DNA of 64,000 bases from Aestuariibacter salexigens DSM 15300 (lineage in GTDB: Bacteria > Pseudomonadota > Gammaproteobacteria > Enterobacterales > Alteromonadaceae), in contig NZ_AUBH01000003.1 in NCBI RefSeq assembly GCF_000429145.1, forward strand, positions 1 to 64,000, read 5' to 3'. This document shows, one piece after another, positions 7,924 to 16,782 of this stretch. Every line of letters starts with the position of its first letter. Within the stretch, counting starts at the first letter, position 1. The translations under genes and the position numbers were made by a program. The notes beneath the pieces are model-generated. The model had not been told where the DNA came from, searched no databases, and was given only the letters and a program-made list of their open reading frames with translations.

Positions 7924-9739
7924 CTGGCAGGCCTTTCACTTTATCCGTCCGGAATGGCTGATAGCATTGCTACCGCTGCTCCTTGTTCTACTGGCGTTAC
8001 GGTATGTAAGCTTTCGTCAGAGCGGCTGGCAGGGCGTATTGTCTGCACACCTTTACAAACATCTGATACGGGCCACGGCCAGTAGCGCCGCCCGTCCTCC
8101 GCTGGCATTAATTGGCATCGCCTGGACCATTGCTACACTGGCGCTTGCTGGTCCTACGTGGGAGCGATTGCCGCAGCCGGTTTATCAGCTTGAGGCAGGT
8201 AAAGTCATCGTTATGGACATGTCGATGTCAATGCGTGCTACCGACGTCACACCCGATAGATTAACGCGTGCACGTTTTAAAGCCATTGATTTGCTCAACA
8301 GTATGCGTGAGGGAGATACGGGTCTGGTTGCCTACGCTGGCGATGCGTTCACTATCAGTCCATTAACTTCTGACGTGAAAAACCTGACGGCACTGATACC
8401 CAGCCTGAGACCGGAAATTATGCCCGTGGCTGGCAGTGACCCTTACAGTGGCTTACTGACGGCGATAGAGTTATTACGTAGCGCCGGCTACCAGCAAGGC
8501 GACTTGATATGGATCACCGACGGCGTTGAATTTGCACAAATAGACGAACTTGTCGAGCTGATTAATGACTCTCCTTATACCCTTTCTATCCTCGCTATCG
8601 GCACGGCACAAGGAGCACCAATCAGATTGCTAGATGGCGATCTGCTTAAGGACGCCAGTGGCGCTATTGTCGTGCCTAAGCTCAATATGAGCATGCTCAG
8701 CGGGCTAGCCTCACGAACTGGTGGCAGAGCCGTTGCGCTGCAGTCTGATGATTCCGATATCGACTATCTGCTGGAGCGAGACCGGCGGGGTGAAGACGTA
8801 AAGGAATCGGGTGACGATGAGCAACAACCTGTCGGAGACGAGTGGAAGGAAATGGGTCCTTACCTGGTACTGTTGTTACTTCCTTTGGCTGCCTATGCAT
8901 TCAGACGGGGGCTATTAGCCTGTTTCATTTTAACCTGTTTACTCCCTCTCTCTTCCCCTCCTGTGAGCGCAGCACAGTGGTGGGATGAACTTTGGAAAAC
9001 CGGCGATCAGAGAGGGATCAGTTCATTTGAACAAGGTAACTTCGATCATGCAGCCCGACAGTTTGACGATCCACTCTGGCAAGGCAGTGCGCATTATCGA
9101 GCAGGAAACTATGAACAGGCATTAGAGGCCTTTAGTCAGGTGCAAAATGCCGACGGTTTGTATAATCAGGGCAATGCTTTAGCCAAACTAGGTCAGTACG
9201 AACAGGCCATTGCAGCGTACGATCAGGCGTTGGCGCTTGATCCTGGTCATGAAGATGCGCAGGCTAACAAGGAACTGCTTGAACAGCTTAAGCAACAGCA
9301 GGATGAACAGCAGCAACAGGACCAGCAGAATCAACAGCAGCAAGACCAGCAGCAGGGACAAGACCAGCAGGAGCAACAACAAAATAACAACCAGCAATCC
9401 GAAAACGGCGAGCAGTCTCAGTCGCAACAGCAGGATCCTTCACAGCAGAACCAGTCCCAGCAAAATCAGCAACAGGGACAACAACAGGAGCAGCAATCGG
9501 ATGCGGAGCAGGCTGAACAGCAACAACAAGATGATGCCGAGATGCAACAGCAGGAGTCCCCACAATCGGCGGCAGAACAAGAGCTGACTGATGAGCAGCG
9601 TGAGCAGATGCAACGCATGCAGAATTTGTTACGCAAAGTGCCTGACGACCCGGCATATTTGTTACAACGCAAGATGCAACTTGAATATCAACAACGCCAA
9701 CGAGAGCGGTTGCCCACCCAATTGAGGAAAGACTGGTAA
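7916..9739 (+). CDS. BatB/BatC-like fusion: vWA domain plus TPR and glutamine-rich tail
   Basis: A 607-residue protein. Helices at 13-30 and 62-79 lead to a vWA domain with DMSMS (Asp101, Ser103, Ser105) and ITDGVEF (from residue 200). Two hydrophobic segments follow (about 314-328 and 334-352). The C-terminal part contains TPR units (about 375-450: SAHYRAGNYEQALEAF, GLYNQGNALAKLGQYEQAI). A very glutamine-rich linker spans residues 459-547, and a basic tail (LLRKVPDDPAYLLQRKM) follows. It therefore combines what are separate BatB and BatC proteins in Bacteroides, a fusion usual in gammaproteobacteria. The start overlaps batA and the stop overlaps batD (TAATG), so the genes are tightly coupled. 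Confidence 0.88.
   Translation: MIDWQAFHFIRPEWLIALLPLLLVLLALRYVSFRQSGWQGVLSAHLYKHLIRATASSAARPPLALIGIAWTIATLALAGPTWERLPQPVYQLEAGKVIVMDMSMSMRATDVTPDRLTRARFKAIDLLNSMREGDTGLVAYAGDAFTISPLTSDVKNLTALIPSLRPEIMPVAGSDPYSGLLTAIELLRSAGYQQGDLIWITDGVEFAQIDELVELINDSPYTLSILAIGTAQGAPIRLLDGDLLKDASGAIVVPKLNMSMLSGLASRTGGRAVALQSDDSDIDYLLERDRRGEDVKESGDDEQQPVGDEWKEMGPYLVLLLLPLAAYAFRRGLLACFILTCLLPLSSPPVSAAQWWDELWKTGDQRGISSFEQGNFDHAARQFDDPLWQGSAHYRAGNYEQALEAFSQVQNADGLYNQGNALAKLGQYEQAIAAYDQALALDPGHEDAQANKELLEQLKQQQDEQQQQDQQNQQQQDQQQGQDQQEQQQNNNQQSENGEQSQSQQQDPSQQNQSQQNQQQGQQQEQQSDAEQAEQQQQDDAEMQQQESPQSAAEQELTDEQREQMQRMQNLLRKVPDDPAYLLQRKMQLEYQQRQRERLPTQLRKDW
9290..9556 (+). repeat. CAG/CAA-rich low-complexity tract encoding a Gln-rich linker
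   Basis: Residues 459-547 of the BatB/C protein are mostly Gln with scattered Asp, Asn, Glu and Ser, written in mixed CAG and CAA codons. It is not a pure microsatellite, but such tracts expand and contract by slippage, so its length may vary between strains. Confidence 0.8.
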
Positions 9740-11430
9740 TGAGACACGCATTAATACTGACAGCCTGCGCAGCCATCGCTTTTTTCAGTAATCTTGTTTA
9801 CGCGGTAACAGAGGTCACCGCCAGCGTTGACAAAAATCCACTGATGGTCGACGAGTCGCTAACCCTGACAGTGATTGCGAATGATGACGTAGACCGTAGC
9901 GCTTTTGATCCTTCCGTGTTACTGAGCGATTTTGTAGTAGGACGCACTGCCGTCAGTAGTCAGACTAAAATGGTTAATTTTTCTACCACTCGCTCGACCC
10001 AGTGGACCACCACGCTTATCCCGCGCAGAGAGGGCACGATAACCATTCCGGCTTTGACAATACAGGGCGTTAGCACTGACCCCATCCAGCTAACCGTTTT
10101 ACCGGTAAGCAGTAACAACGCTAATGGTGATGGACGCGATATCTTTGTGACTACCGATATCGACAAATCACAGGTGTATCTGCAACAACAGATCACCTAT
10201 ACCGTAAAGCTACACCTGGCAGTAGAGCTACAGCGCGGCAGTCTGCAGGCCCCGCAACTGGCGCAGGCGGAAATTCGCCAGCTTGGCGAAGACAGGGAAT
10301 ACACAGACATTATCAATGGCAAACGTTATCGCGTAATCGAACGACAATTCGCCATTCTGCCACAGCAAAGCGGCGAATTTAATGTCGATGGCCCGCTGTT
10401 CGAAGGTGAAGTACTGGCCAATGACCGTCGCTCTTTCGGCTTTTTCAATCGTACACGCAACGTCAACCGGGTCGGTCCATCGCAGCAGATTACCGTATTG
10501 CCCATTCCGTCTACCATTAACGACCACTGGCTACCCAGCGAAATGGTGCAGTTAAATGAGGAATGGCCAAACCAGGCACAGCAGTTTGTGGTCGGTGAAC
10601 CTGTTACACGTACGCTGACCCTGACTGCGCTGGGCGTGAGTGAAGAGCAATTGCCCGCGATGGATGCGCTTTATCCACCGGCAATCAAAACCTATCCGGA
10701 TCAGGCGACGACATCAACGCTGGACAGAGACGGTATGTTGGTGGCACAGCGTGTGGAAAGTCTTGCACTGATCCCCTCAGAGCCAGGTCTTTTTGTTTTG
10801 CCGGAAGTCAAAGTCGCGTGGTTTAATACCCTCACCGAGAAAACCGAATACGCCACGGTACCAGCCAGAAGCATTACCGTTGCGCCTGCGAGCAACGCGA
10901 CATCGGCTCCTCCACCTGTTGCCCAACCACAACCTCAGGCAGCAGACGTCGACACGTCACCCATTGTCTCAAGTGACACGGTGGCCAGTATCACAAACTC
11001 GTGGTGGTCATTTAGCAGTTGGGTATTGCTGGCATTGTGGTTAATCACTTTGTCACTGTGGTTTGCCACTTCACGCAAGTCACCAGCATCAAACCGCCCA
11101 GAACCACCTGCCTCTGCCAATGAAAAACAGGCCTGGTCGGGTGTTGAGAAAGCATTAAAAACATCAAGTGCTGACGCGATGATTATCGCCATCGAAAAAT
11201 GGTTAGGAGTAGTGTTCGAACGCCCTCACCTCCCACTTGGACGTCTTATTGATGACATTCATGATGCTCAAGCACTGCAACAGCTGAATCGTCTGCTGGC
11301 AAGCAAATACGCCAGTCAGCCAACAAATGTGCAGGTAAAAGAATTAAAAAACGCACTGCATAATCTGCGCGCCAGCGCCGTTCATCAGCCAAAACATCAT
11401 CATGGACTGGCACCGCTTTATCCGCAGTAA
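9739..11430 (+). CDS. BatD-like protein (oxygen-tolerance family)
   Basis: A 563-residue exported protein. A signal peptide (residues 1-22, ending NLVYA) is followed by beta-rich domains beginning VTASVDKNPLMVDESLTLTV, the usual start of BatD proteins, with LIPRREGTITIPALTIQGV in the first repeat. One transmembrane helix lies near residues 422-443 (SWVLLALWLITLSLWFA), with a cytoplasmic tail of about 115 residues. BatD works with BatA/BatB in the envelope; the mechanism is not established. It is the last gene of the six-gene MoxR/Bat operon and starts within the batB stop codon. Confidence 0.86.
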   Translation: MRHALILTACAAIAFFSNLVYAVTEVTASVDKNPLMVDESLTLTVIANDDVDRSAFDPSVLLSDFVVGRTAVSSQTKMVNFSTTRSTQWTTTLIPRREGTITIPALTIQGVSTDPIQLTVLPVSSNNANGDGRDIFVTTDIDKSQVYLQQQITYTVKLHLAVELQRGSLQAPQLAQAEIRQLGEDREYTDIINGKRYRVIERQFAILPQQSGEFNVDGPLFEGEVLANDRRSFGFFNRTRNVNRVGPSQQITVLPIPSTINDHWLPSEMVQLNEEWPNQAQQFVVGEPVTRTLTLTALGVSEEQLPAMDALYPPAIKTYPDQATTSTLDRDGMLVAQRVESLALIPSEPGLFVLPEVKVAWFNTLTEKTEYATVPARSITVAPASNATSAPPPVAQPQPQAADVDTSPIVSSDTVASITNSWWSFSSWVLLALWLITLSLWFATSRKSPASNRPEPPASANEKQAWSGVEKALKTSSADAMIIAIEKWLGVVFERPHLPLGRLIDDIHDAQALQQLNRLLASKYASQPTNVQVKELKNALHNLRASAVHQPKHHHGLAPLYPQ

Positions 11431-11540
11431 TGGCTGAATGGTGCCGTTATTCTGGCGCCAGCTTTCTTGCGTAATCGGCATGATGTAATAAATTGTCGTT
11501 ACGACGAAAGCGAACAGCACCTGCCCCGGTCCTCAACAAC

Positions 11541-12053
11541 ATGACAACAAGACAACAACGCTATGAAGCATTGGTCAACGCGCTGCACGCAGATGTGTTT
11601 CGCTATGCTTACTGGCTGGTAAAAGATAAAGCGGTGGCTGAAGACATTGTTCAGGAAACCTTCCTGCGTGCCTGGAAATCGCTGGATTCGTTGAAAGACG
11701 ACAAGGCCGCAAAATCATGGCTGATCACCATATTGCGACGGGAAAATGCCAGACGATTTGAGCGCAAGCAGTTCGATCTCGTGGACATTGATGAGGTAGC
11801 CGTCAGTGATACCCAATTATCCAGCGATACTGAGCTGGAGCACCGTGAATTGCGCCGTCTGATGGCAGGCTTGAGTGAAGAATACCGAGAGCCTTTGATG
11901 TTACAGATCCTGTTTGGTTACAGCGGCGAGGAAATTGCGGCACAGCTGGACTTGAACAAGAATACCGTTATGACACGTTTATTCCGCGCTCGTAATCAAA
12001 TCAAAGAGGCCCTGGAAAACCCTGATAACGACAGAGAGGTGAAAAATGGATGA
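11541..12053 (+). CDS. ECF-like RNA polymerase sigma factor
   Basis: A 170-residue sigma-70 family protein. Region 2 is RYAYWLVKDKAVAEDIVQET followed by FLRAWKSL. Region 4 is LSEEYREPLMLQILFGYSGE with the helix-turn-helix IAAQLDLNKNTVMTRLFRAR. Regions 1 and 3 are absent, as in extracytoplasmic-function sigma factors. The ATG at 11541 is chosen because a TTG at 11493 would add 16 residues of non-family sequence; neither has a strong ribosome site. The next gene overlaps by eight bases and encodes a membrane protein with a cytoplasmic N-terminus, the usual anti-sigma arrangement. The regulon is unknown. Confidence 0.88.
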   Translation: MTTRQQRYEALVNALHADVFRYAYWLVKDKAVAEDIVQETFLRAWKSLDSLKDDKAAKSWLITILRRENARRFERKQFDLVDIDEVAVSDTQLSSDTELEHRELRRLMAGLSEEYREPLMLQILFGYSGEEIAAQLDLNKNTVMTRLFRARNQIKEALENPDNDREVKNG

Positions 12054-12753
12054 TTTAAATTTCCGCCGCACCATTTATGCAGACCCTGACTGTCGCGACA
12101 AGGCGGTTAAAAAGGCAGCGCAGGACGATCCTGCAAAGCAGGCGTTCTGGCAAGATATCAAACAGCTTGATAATAAATTAGCGCAAGCCGCTCGCGTCCC
12201 GGTACCGGAAGATCTGGCTGATAAATTGATTTTAAAACAGTCTATGCAAACCTTTACCAGGCAAAAGAAAACACATCGCACCGTATGGGGACTGGCTGCC
12301 AGTGCTTTATTGGCGATTGGCCTGACGTTTACCCTGATACAACCTGTGGTGTCACACAGCATGGCGGACGATGTGTTAGCCCATGTGCATGGTTCAACTT
12401 CTTATGAGTTAAGTGCTAATGGTGACATTCCTCTTCAACAGGTGAATGCACAGTTGGCAAGGTTCGGCGGTAATTTGGCCGGAGAAATTGGACGCATTTT
12501 CTCTGCCAACTATTGTACGATAAATCGGGTCAAAACCCTGCACCTGGTGGTTGAGGGTGAGCGCGGCCGCTTTACCGTATTTGTTATGCCCGCTGAACTA
12601 AGTCAGGAACTTGACGCACAGTTCGCCGATCAGGAATTTGCCGGACAGACAGTGACACTTCAACAAGCAAAGTTAGTCATAGTCAGTGATAAAGGTGAAG
12701 CTATTGAGCCGTTTCGCGAGAAACTGAGACAAAAAATGCTCTTTTCAGCCTAA
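12046..12753 (+). CDS. DUF3379 membrane protein, probable anti-sigma partner
   Basis: A 235-residue protein matching the DUF3379 pattern. An acidic N-terminus (DDLNFRRTIYADPDCRD) is followed by a helical part (QDDPAKQAFWQDIKQLDNKL), one transmembrane helix at about residues 80-100 (VWGLAASALLAIGLTFTLIQ), and a periplasmic domain of about 130 residues. DUF3379 genes commonly sit next to ECF sigma factors in alteromonads and vibrios, and the topology suits a membrane anti-sigma factor. This role is inferred from position and topology, not demonstrated. The start overlaps the sigma gene by eight bases. Confidence 0.8.
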   Translation: MDDLNFRRTIYADPDCRDKAVKKAAQDDPAKQAFWQDIKQLDNKLAQAARVPVPEDLADKLILKQSMQTFTRQKKTHRTVWGLAASALLAIGLTFTLIQPVVSHSMADDVLAHVHGSTSYELSANGDIPLQQVNAQLARFGGNLAGEIGRIFSANYCTINRVKTLHLVVEGERGRFTVFVMPAELSQELDAQFADQEFAGQTVTLQQAKLVIVSDKGEAIEPFREKLRQKMLFSA

Positions 12754-12772
12754 GTACAATGATGCGGTGGCA

Positions 12773-12799
12773 TCAGGATGGTTGCACCACTCATCCTGA
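12773..12799. other. Inverted repeat between the DUF3379 gene and putP
   Basis: TCAGGATG (12773-12780) pairs perfectly with CATCCTGA (12792-12799) around an 11-base loop. No T-run follows, so it may be a weak terminator or a regulatory site in the putP leader. Confidence 0.4.
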
Positions 12800-12845
12800 C
12801 AACTGTGGTACGATTGCCCGATAACAATAATAAAGGGCTTTGACT

Positions 12846-14372
12846 ATGGCGACAGCCACACTCATTTCATTATCTCTGTATTTCATTGTCATGCTGCTTA
12901 TCGGGTTATACGCCTATCGGAATACCCAATCCGATGTCGAAGGTTACATGCTCGGCGGCAGACAGCTTAGTGCCAAAGTCACCGCGTTATCAGCCGGCGC
13001 GTCTGACATGAGCGGTTGGATGTTGATGGGTGTGCCCGGTGCCATGTATGTGTCAGGTATTTCCAGTGCGTGGATAGCCATTGGTCTGACAGTAGGCGCT
13101 TATCTGAATTATTTGCTGGTTGCGCCGCGTCTGCGTGTTTACACCGAGATGGCAGGCAATGCGATCACCCTGCCCGATTACTTTGAAAACCGCTTCAATG
13201 ATGGCAGCCGAATGCTGCGGCTTATTTCTGCGGTCGTGATCATCGTATTCTTTACGCTGTATACGTCTTCAGGTGTAGTCGCCGGTGGCAAACTATTCGA
13301 GACGTCATTTGGAGTGAGCTATGAACTGGGTCTCTACGTCACCGCTGGTGTGGTTGTTGCCTATACGCTGTTCGGCGGATTTCTGGCGGTAAGCCTGACC
13401 GATTTCGTACAGGGCTGCATTATGTTTGTTTCTCTTATTCTTGTGCCCGTCGTGGTCTTAACTGAAATGGACAGCATCACTGCCCTCGGCCAGTCGTTGA
13501 GCGCACAAAATGAGAACCTGTTACATTTATTCGTCGACGCCAGCAGTGGCGATGCGCTGACGTTTATCGGCATTGCCTCCCTGCTTGCCTGGGGGCTTGG
13601 CTATTTTGGTCAGCCTCATATTATCGTGCGCTTCATGGCGATTCGCTCACCTGCGGATATTCCTGCTGCGCGCCGCATTGGCATGAGCTGGATGACCATA
13701 TCACTGGCTGGCGCTATGGCTACCGGCCTGTTGGGGCTGGCTTATGTCACACAAAACGGCTATGCACTGGATGATGCCGAAACCATTTTCATCTACCTTT
13801 CCCAGGTACTGTTCCACCCTCTGATTGCTGGCTTCTTGCTGGCCGCTATTCTGGCGGCAATTATGAGTACCATCTCCTCTCAATTACTGGTGACATCAAG
13901 CTCGCTCACTGGTGACATCTATCGCATGTTCCTGCGTAAACAGGCCAGTCAGCGCGAGCTGGTATTGTTTGGTCGTCTGTCCGTGGTAGCTGTGGCATTG
14001 GTGGCAATTGCGCTAGCCTACGACCGCAGCAGCACCATCCTGTCGCTGGTCAGTAACGCCTGGGCGGGTTTTGGCGCGGCATTTGGCCCACTTGTATTGT
14101 GCAGCCTGTTCTGGTCACGTATGACCCGAAATGGCGCATTGGCCGGCATGATAGTGGGTGCGGCAACGGTACTGCTTTGGATTTATTTACCGGTGACGGT
14201 AAATGGTGGCTCATTAAGTAGCTGGATGTATGAAATGATCCCAGGCGTGATCTTGTCGACCATTGCCATTGTCGTGGTATCACTGGTGGGTAACCAGCCC
14301 GAACAGGATATACGAACCACATTTGAAGACGTGGACAATGCGGTTAAACACGTTGCGATAAAAAATGCATAG
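12846..14372 (+). CDS. putP: Sodium/proline symporter PutP
   Basis: A 508-residue inner-membrane protein of the sodium:solute symporter family, with about 13 hydrophobic segments. The N-terminal pattern YMLGGRQLSAKVTALSAGAS followed by DMSGWMLMGVPGAMY is characteristic of PutP. GYFGQPHIIVRFMAI and the IMSTISSQLLVTSSSLTGDI segment also fit. It imports proline with sodium, for nutrition or osmoprotection. The ATG at 12846 (AGGG about 10 bases upstream) is preferred over a TTG two codons earlier. It is transcribed alone; no putA is next to it. Confidence 0.92.
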   Translation: MATATLISLSLYFIVMLLIGLYAYRNTQSDVEGYMLGGRQLSAKVTALSAGASDMSGWMLMGVPGAMYVSGISSAWIAIGLTVGAYLNYLLVAPRLRVYTEMAGNAITLPDYFENRFNDGSRMLRLISAVVIIVFFTLYTSSGVVAGGKLFETSFGVSYELGLYVTAGVVVAYTLFGGFLAVSLTDFVQGCIMFVSLILVPVVVLTEMDSITALGQSLSAQNENLLHLFVDASSGDALTFIGIASLLAWGLGYFGQPHIIVRFMAIRSPADIPAARRIGMSWMTISLAGAMATGLLGLAYVTQNGYALDDAETIFIYLSQVLFHPLIAGFLLAAILAAIMSTISSQLLVTSSSLTGDIYRMFLRKQASQRELVLFGRLSVVAVALVAIALAYDRSSTILSLVSNAWAGFGAAFGPLVLCSLFWSRMTRNGALAGMIVGAATVLLWIYLPVTVNGGSLSSWMYEMIPGVILSTIAIVVVSLVGNQPEQDIRTTFEDVDNAVKHVAIKNA

Positions 14373-14429
14373 ATAGGATATGTCTAATAGCAAATTGTGA
14401 TACTTCTGCCGGCGACGTTTATGATATTG

Positions 14430-14443
14430 TTCTATGTATAGAA
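14430..14443. promoter_or_regulatory. Inverted repeat in the cysD leader/promoter
   Basis: TTCTAT-GT-ATAGAA is a perfect 6-2-6 inverted repeat, 35 bases before the cysD start in an AT-rich region. It could be an operator or part of the promoter; I do not recognise the factor, and CysB sites are too degenerate to call by eye. Confidence 0.35.
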
Positions 14444-14477
14444 TTTTTTAGCATATAACAGGAAATTAAACGTCGCC

Positions 14478-15392
14478 ATGACCACCACGCTGCCCTCTAC
14501 GACGCACCTAAAACAACTGGAAGCTGAGAGTATTCACATTTTCCGCGAAGTCGCTGCGGAATTTGATAACCCAGTGATGCTCTATTCCGTTGGTAAAGAT
14601 TCATCTGTGTTATTGCATCTGGCCAGAAAGGCCTTTGCACCAGGGAAAATTCCGTTTCCCTTACTGCACGTTGATACCACCTGGAAATTTCGCGAAATGA
14701 TCGAATTTCGTGACCGTATCGCTGAAGACTACAATGTTGACCTGCTGGTACATATAAATCAGGAAGGCGTTGAGATGGGCGTCGGTCCTTTTACGCATGG
14801 CAGTGCCAAACACACCGATATTATGAAGACGGTAGCACTCAAACAGGCGTTAAATAAGTACAAATTTGATGCTGCCTTTGGTGGCGCACGCCGCGACGAA
14901 GAAAAGTCTCGAGCCAAAGAGCGGGTTTACAGTTTCCGCGATGAGAATCATCGTTGGGATCCTAAAAACCAGCGTCCTGAACTGTGGAATATCTATAACT
15001 CGCAAATTAATAAGGGTGAAAGCATCCGTGTATTCCCCATGTCCAACTGGACAGAACTGGATATCTGGCAGTACATCTATATGGAAAACATCGAAATTCC
15101 TGAATTGTATCTAGCCAAACCCCGCCCGGTGGTTGAGCGCGATGGTGTATTAATTATGGTTGACGATGACCGCATGCCATTGGAGCCAGGAGAAGAGCCG
15201 CAGATGAAGTCGGTTCGCTTCCGCACCCTGGGCTGCTATCCGTTGACAGGTGCGGTCGAGTCCCATGCGACAACCTTGCCTGAAGTCATTCAGGAAATGC
15301 TGCTGACCAAAACATCCGAGCGTCAGGGCCGTGTCATTGATCACGACTCAGCCGGGTCAATGGAGAAGAAAAAAATGGAAGGATATTTCTAA
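14478..15392 (+). CDS. cysD: Sulfate adenylyltransferase subunit 2 (CysD)
   Basis: A 304-residue ATP pyrophosphatase-type enzyme that makes adenosine 5'-phosphosulfate from sulfate and ATP, driven by GTP hydrolysis in CysN. The PP-loop variant [20 protein letters not shown] and the downstream [20 protein letters not shown] are family signatures. The C-terminus [20 protein letters not shown] is typical. It is the first gene of the operon cysD-cysC-cysQ-cysN-permease; its stop overlaps the cysC start by one base (TAATG). Confidence 0.95.
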   Translation: MTTTLPSTTHLKQLEAESIHIFREVAAEFDNPVMLYSVGKDSSVLLHLARKAFAPGKIPFPLLHVDTTWKFREMIEFRDRIAEDYNVDLLVHINQEGVEMGVGPFTHGSAKHTDIMKTVALKQALNKYKFDAAFGGARRDEEKSRAKERVYSFRDENHRWDPKNQRPELWNIYNSQINKGESIRVFPMSNWTELDIWQYIYMENIEIPELYLAKPRPVVERDGVLIMVDDDRMPLEPGEEPQMKSVRFRTLGCYPLTGAVESHATTLPEVIQEMLLTKTSERQGRVIDHDSAGSMEKKKMEGYF

Positions 15393-15988
15393 TGGCAGAT
15401 AACAATATCGTCTGGCACAGCCACAAAATCGATAAACAGGCTCGCGCTGACGCCAAAAAGCAGACACCCAGAGTTATCTGGCTTACAGGCCTGAGTGGGT
15501 CGGGTAAATCAACAGTAGCCAACTTGCTGGAACAAAAACTGGTAGCAGAGGGAAAGCATACCTACCTGCTGGACGGGGATAACATTCGCCACGGGTTATG
15601 TGGTGATTTGGGTTTTTCTGATAAAGACCGGGTTGAGAATATCCGGCGTATCAGTGAAGTCGCCAAGCTATTCGTTGATGCAGGGGTAATTGTCATTACC
15701 GCCTTTATTTCACCGTTTCGCACCGACCGTTCGTTCTGTCGTAAACTACTCGACGAAGGCGAGTTCGTGGAAGTGTTTGTTGATACGCCACTGGATGTGT
15801 GTGAGCAGCGTGACCCTAAGGGCCTCTACAAAAAAGCACGCAGTGGCGACATCAAGGACTTTACCGGCATCGATTCCACCTACGAGGCACCGGAGTCTCC
15901 TGAGGTTCACCTTGAATATCAGGAAGAAAACGCAGAACAAACCGCTACTCGATTGCTGGAGCAATTAAAAGAAAAGGGATTAGTGTAA
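15392..15988 (+). CDS. cysC: Adenylyl-sulfate kinase (CysC)
   Basis: A 198-residue P-loop kinase that phosphorylates APS to PAPS. The P-loop is GLSGSGKST (33-41). [20 protein letters not shown], then [15 protein letters not shown], and later FISPFRTDR and [12 protein letters not shown], are the classic APS kinase blocks. It overlaps cysD and cysQ by one base each, so the operon is translationally coupled. In many gammaproteobacteria cysC follows cysN; here it precedes it. Confidence 0.95.
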   Translation: MADNNIVWHSHKIDKQARADAKKQTPRVIWLTGLSGSGKSTVANLLEQKLVAEGKHTYLLDGDNIRHGLCGDLGFSDKDRVENIRRISEVAKLFVDAGVIVITAFISPFRTDRSFCRKLLDEGEFVEVFVDTPLDVCEQRDPKGLYKKARSGDIKDFTGIDSTYEAPESPEVHLEYQEENAEQTATRLLEQLKEKGLV

Positions 15989-16782
15989 TGCAGATTGATC
16001 GAGCACTAATCGATGCGGTCATCGCGATTACCCATAACGCCGGCGCGGCCATTATGGATATTTATCAGCAGGACTTCACGGTATATGAAAAATCCGATGC
16101 CAGTCCACTGACCGATGCAGACCTGGCAGCCCACAACGTCATCATGAAAGGGCTGCAAGCCTTGTCTGACTTGCCTGTTTTATCGGAAGAGTCGAGTGAG
16201 ATTGACTGGCAGGAACGACAAGCCTGGCAACAATACTGGCTGGTTGATCCGCTGGATGGGACCAAAGAGTTCATCAAGAAAAACGGTGAGTTTACCGTCA
16301 ATATCGCACTTATCGATAAGGGCACACCGGTACTGGGTGTAGTCTATGCGCCAGCGCTTGAGCGCACCTACTGGGGTGCAGCCAACAATGGCGCCGGTGT
16401 CATCAACAACGGTGAAGAAAAACCAATAAGTGCAAAACCTCACCAGCCCGGTGAAACATGGAAAGTTGTGGGCAGTCGCTCTCATCAGAGTCCTGAAATT
16501 CAGGCTTTGTTGGATAGCTTAGATGGCGAGGCTGAATTGGTTGCTATGGGAAGTTCGTTGAAGCTTTGCCTGGTTGCCAGTGGCGATGCACACCTTTACC
16601 CGAGACTGGGCCCCACCAGTGAGTGGGATACCGCGGCAGCACATGCTGTAGCGATTGCTGCTGGCGCGCGAGTCACCGTGTTGGATGCAGACAATCCGCT
16701 GGACGAAAATGCGCCAGAGCTACGCTATAACCAGAAATCCTCCCTTTTGAATCCCTATTTCCTTGTGAGCTGTGGAAAATGA
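15988..16782 (+). CDS. cysQ: 3'(2'),5'-bisphosphate nucleotidase CysQ
   Basis: A 264-residue member of the inositol monophosphatase superfamily that removes the 3'-phosphate from PAP, the by-product of PAPS reduction, and may also act on PAPS. Metal-site motifs are SEESS (66-70), DPLDGTKEF (87-95) and WDTAAAHAV near residue 213. Its place between cysC and cysN is functionally logical: PAP would otherwise accumulate. It overlaps cysC by one base and cysN by four (ATGA). Confidence 0.94.
   Translation: MQIDRALIDAVIAITHNAGAAIMDIYQQDFTVYEKSDASPLTDADLAAHNVIMKGLQALSDLPVLSEESSEIDWQERQAWQQYWLVDPLDGTKEFIKKNGEFTVNIALIDKGTPVLGVVYAPALERTYWGAANNGAGVINNGEEKPISAKPHQPGETWKVVGSRSHQSPEIQALLDSLDGEAELVAMGSSLKLCLVASGDAHLYPRLGPTSEWDTAAAHAVAIAAGARVTVLDADNPLDENAPELRYNQKSSLLNPYFLVSCGK

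Noticed and set aside
9290-9556. CRISPR-like or tandem DNA repeat
   Set aside because: It is coding low complexity without regular spacers; no CRISPR array or cas gene is seen anywhere in the window.
9188-9776. Long frames on other strands and frames over the Gln-rich part of batB
   Set aside because: They are by-products of the CAG/CAA tract (leucine-, alanine- or serine-rich translations) and have no start context.
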